Source: Selenomonadales bacterium
GTDB lineage: Bacteria > Bacillota > Negativicutes > Selenomonadales > Selenomonadaceae
Length of the DNA: 13,241 nucleotides
Assembly (NCBI GenBank): GCA_900769615.1
Contig: CAAGHH010000014.1
Location: 1 to 13,241 of the forward strand
Reading direction: 5' to 3'
In this document: in pieces, positions 13,212 through 13,241 of the stretch
Numbering within the stretch: the stretch's first letter is position 1
How the letters are laid out: each line of letters begins with the position of its first letter
Program-made: the position numbers and the translations under genes
Notes under the pieces: generated by a model
The model's input: the letters and a program-made list of their open reading frames with translations, nothing else
Told to the model about the DNA's origin: nothing
Databases searched by the model: none

Positions 13212-13241
13212 ATGAAGAAAATAGCAATTTTACGTTGTCTG
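13212..13241 (+). CDS. Start of a gene cut by the window edge, possibly a CGGC-domain protein
   Basis: ATG 13212 is preceded by GGAGG (13200-13204) with 7-nt spacing and by a promoter. Only ten codons are visible: MKKIAILRCL. This start resembles that of small cytoplasmic CGGC-domain proteins (putative metal-binding), which commonly begin K-I-A-I-L-R-C-L. Ten residues are too few for a firm family call, but the translation signals make a real gene very likely. Confidence 0.6.
   Translation, partial: MKKIAILRCL

Overview
The window looks like chromosome from a diderm Firmicute of the class Negativicutes (Phascolarctobacterium, Megamonas and relatives are plausible; genus not determined). It pairs AT-rich DNA, strong GGAGG-type ribosome binding sites and Firmicutes-style regulators with two TonB-dependent outer-membrane receptors, which only a cell with an outer membrane can use. 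All genes read on the + strand except a divergent MerR-type regulator cut by the left edge.

Layout. (1) 1-2870: the MerR regulator (minus strand), a promoter with the 19-bp spacer typical of MerR targets, TonB receptor 1 and a strong hairpin terminator. (2) 2869-4682: a predicted AAA ATPase with a C-terminal PD-(D/E)XK-like domain. (3) 4691-6346: a second copy of the MerR-type promoter and leader, a second copy of the receptor-1 terminator hairpin, and then a tightly overlapping three-gene operon: a NapH-like membrane Fe-S protein, a 64-residue cysteine-rich membrane miniprotein and a membrane-anchored protein of unknown function. (4) 6394-8394: an unrecognised 137-residue protein and an ATPase of the DUF234 type, separated by a widely spaced inverted repeat that brackets a promoter. 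(5) 8444-11642: TonB receptor 2 with a BtuF/FhuD-like substrate-binding lipoprotein 15 bp downstream, closed by a nested-hairpin terminator. (6) 11665-13054: a DUF4143-type ATPase whose promoter region carries three copies of a GTTTTGCGGTTATA motif, closed by a second copy of the nested hairpin. (7) 13108-13241: a promoter and the first ten codons of another gene, possibly a CGGC-domain protein.

How it may work together. The most interesting signal is the near-identity of the promoters at 393-424 and 4691-4722. It suggests that the MerR protein controls both an outer-membrane uptake receptor and an inner-membrane Fe-S electron-transfer operon, so that an imported substrate may be reduced at, or with electrons from, the cytoplasmic membrane. 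The substrate is unknown. Receptor 2 and the binding lipoprotein form a separate uptake unit whose ABC permease and ATPase are not in the window. Three unrelated families of AAA ATPase with nuclease-like C-termini are interspersed as single genes, each with its own promoter. They look like independently acquired accessory genes rather than parts of the uptake systems.

No gene-free stretch exceeds 300 bases. No rRNA, tRNA, CRISPR array, transposase or recognisable riboswitch was seen.
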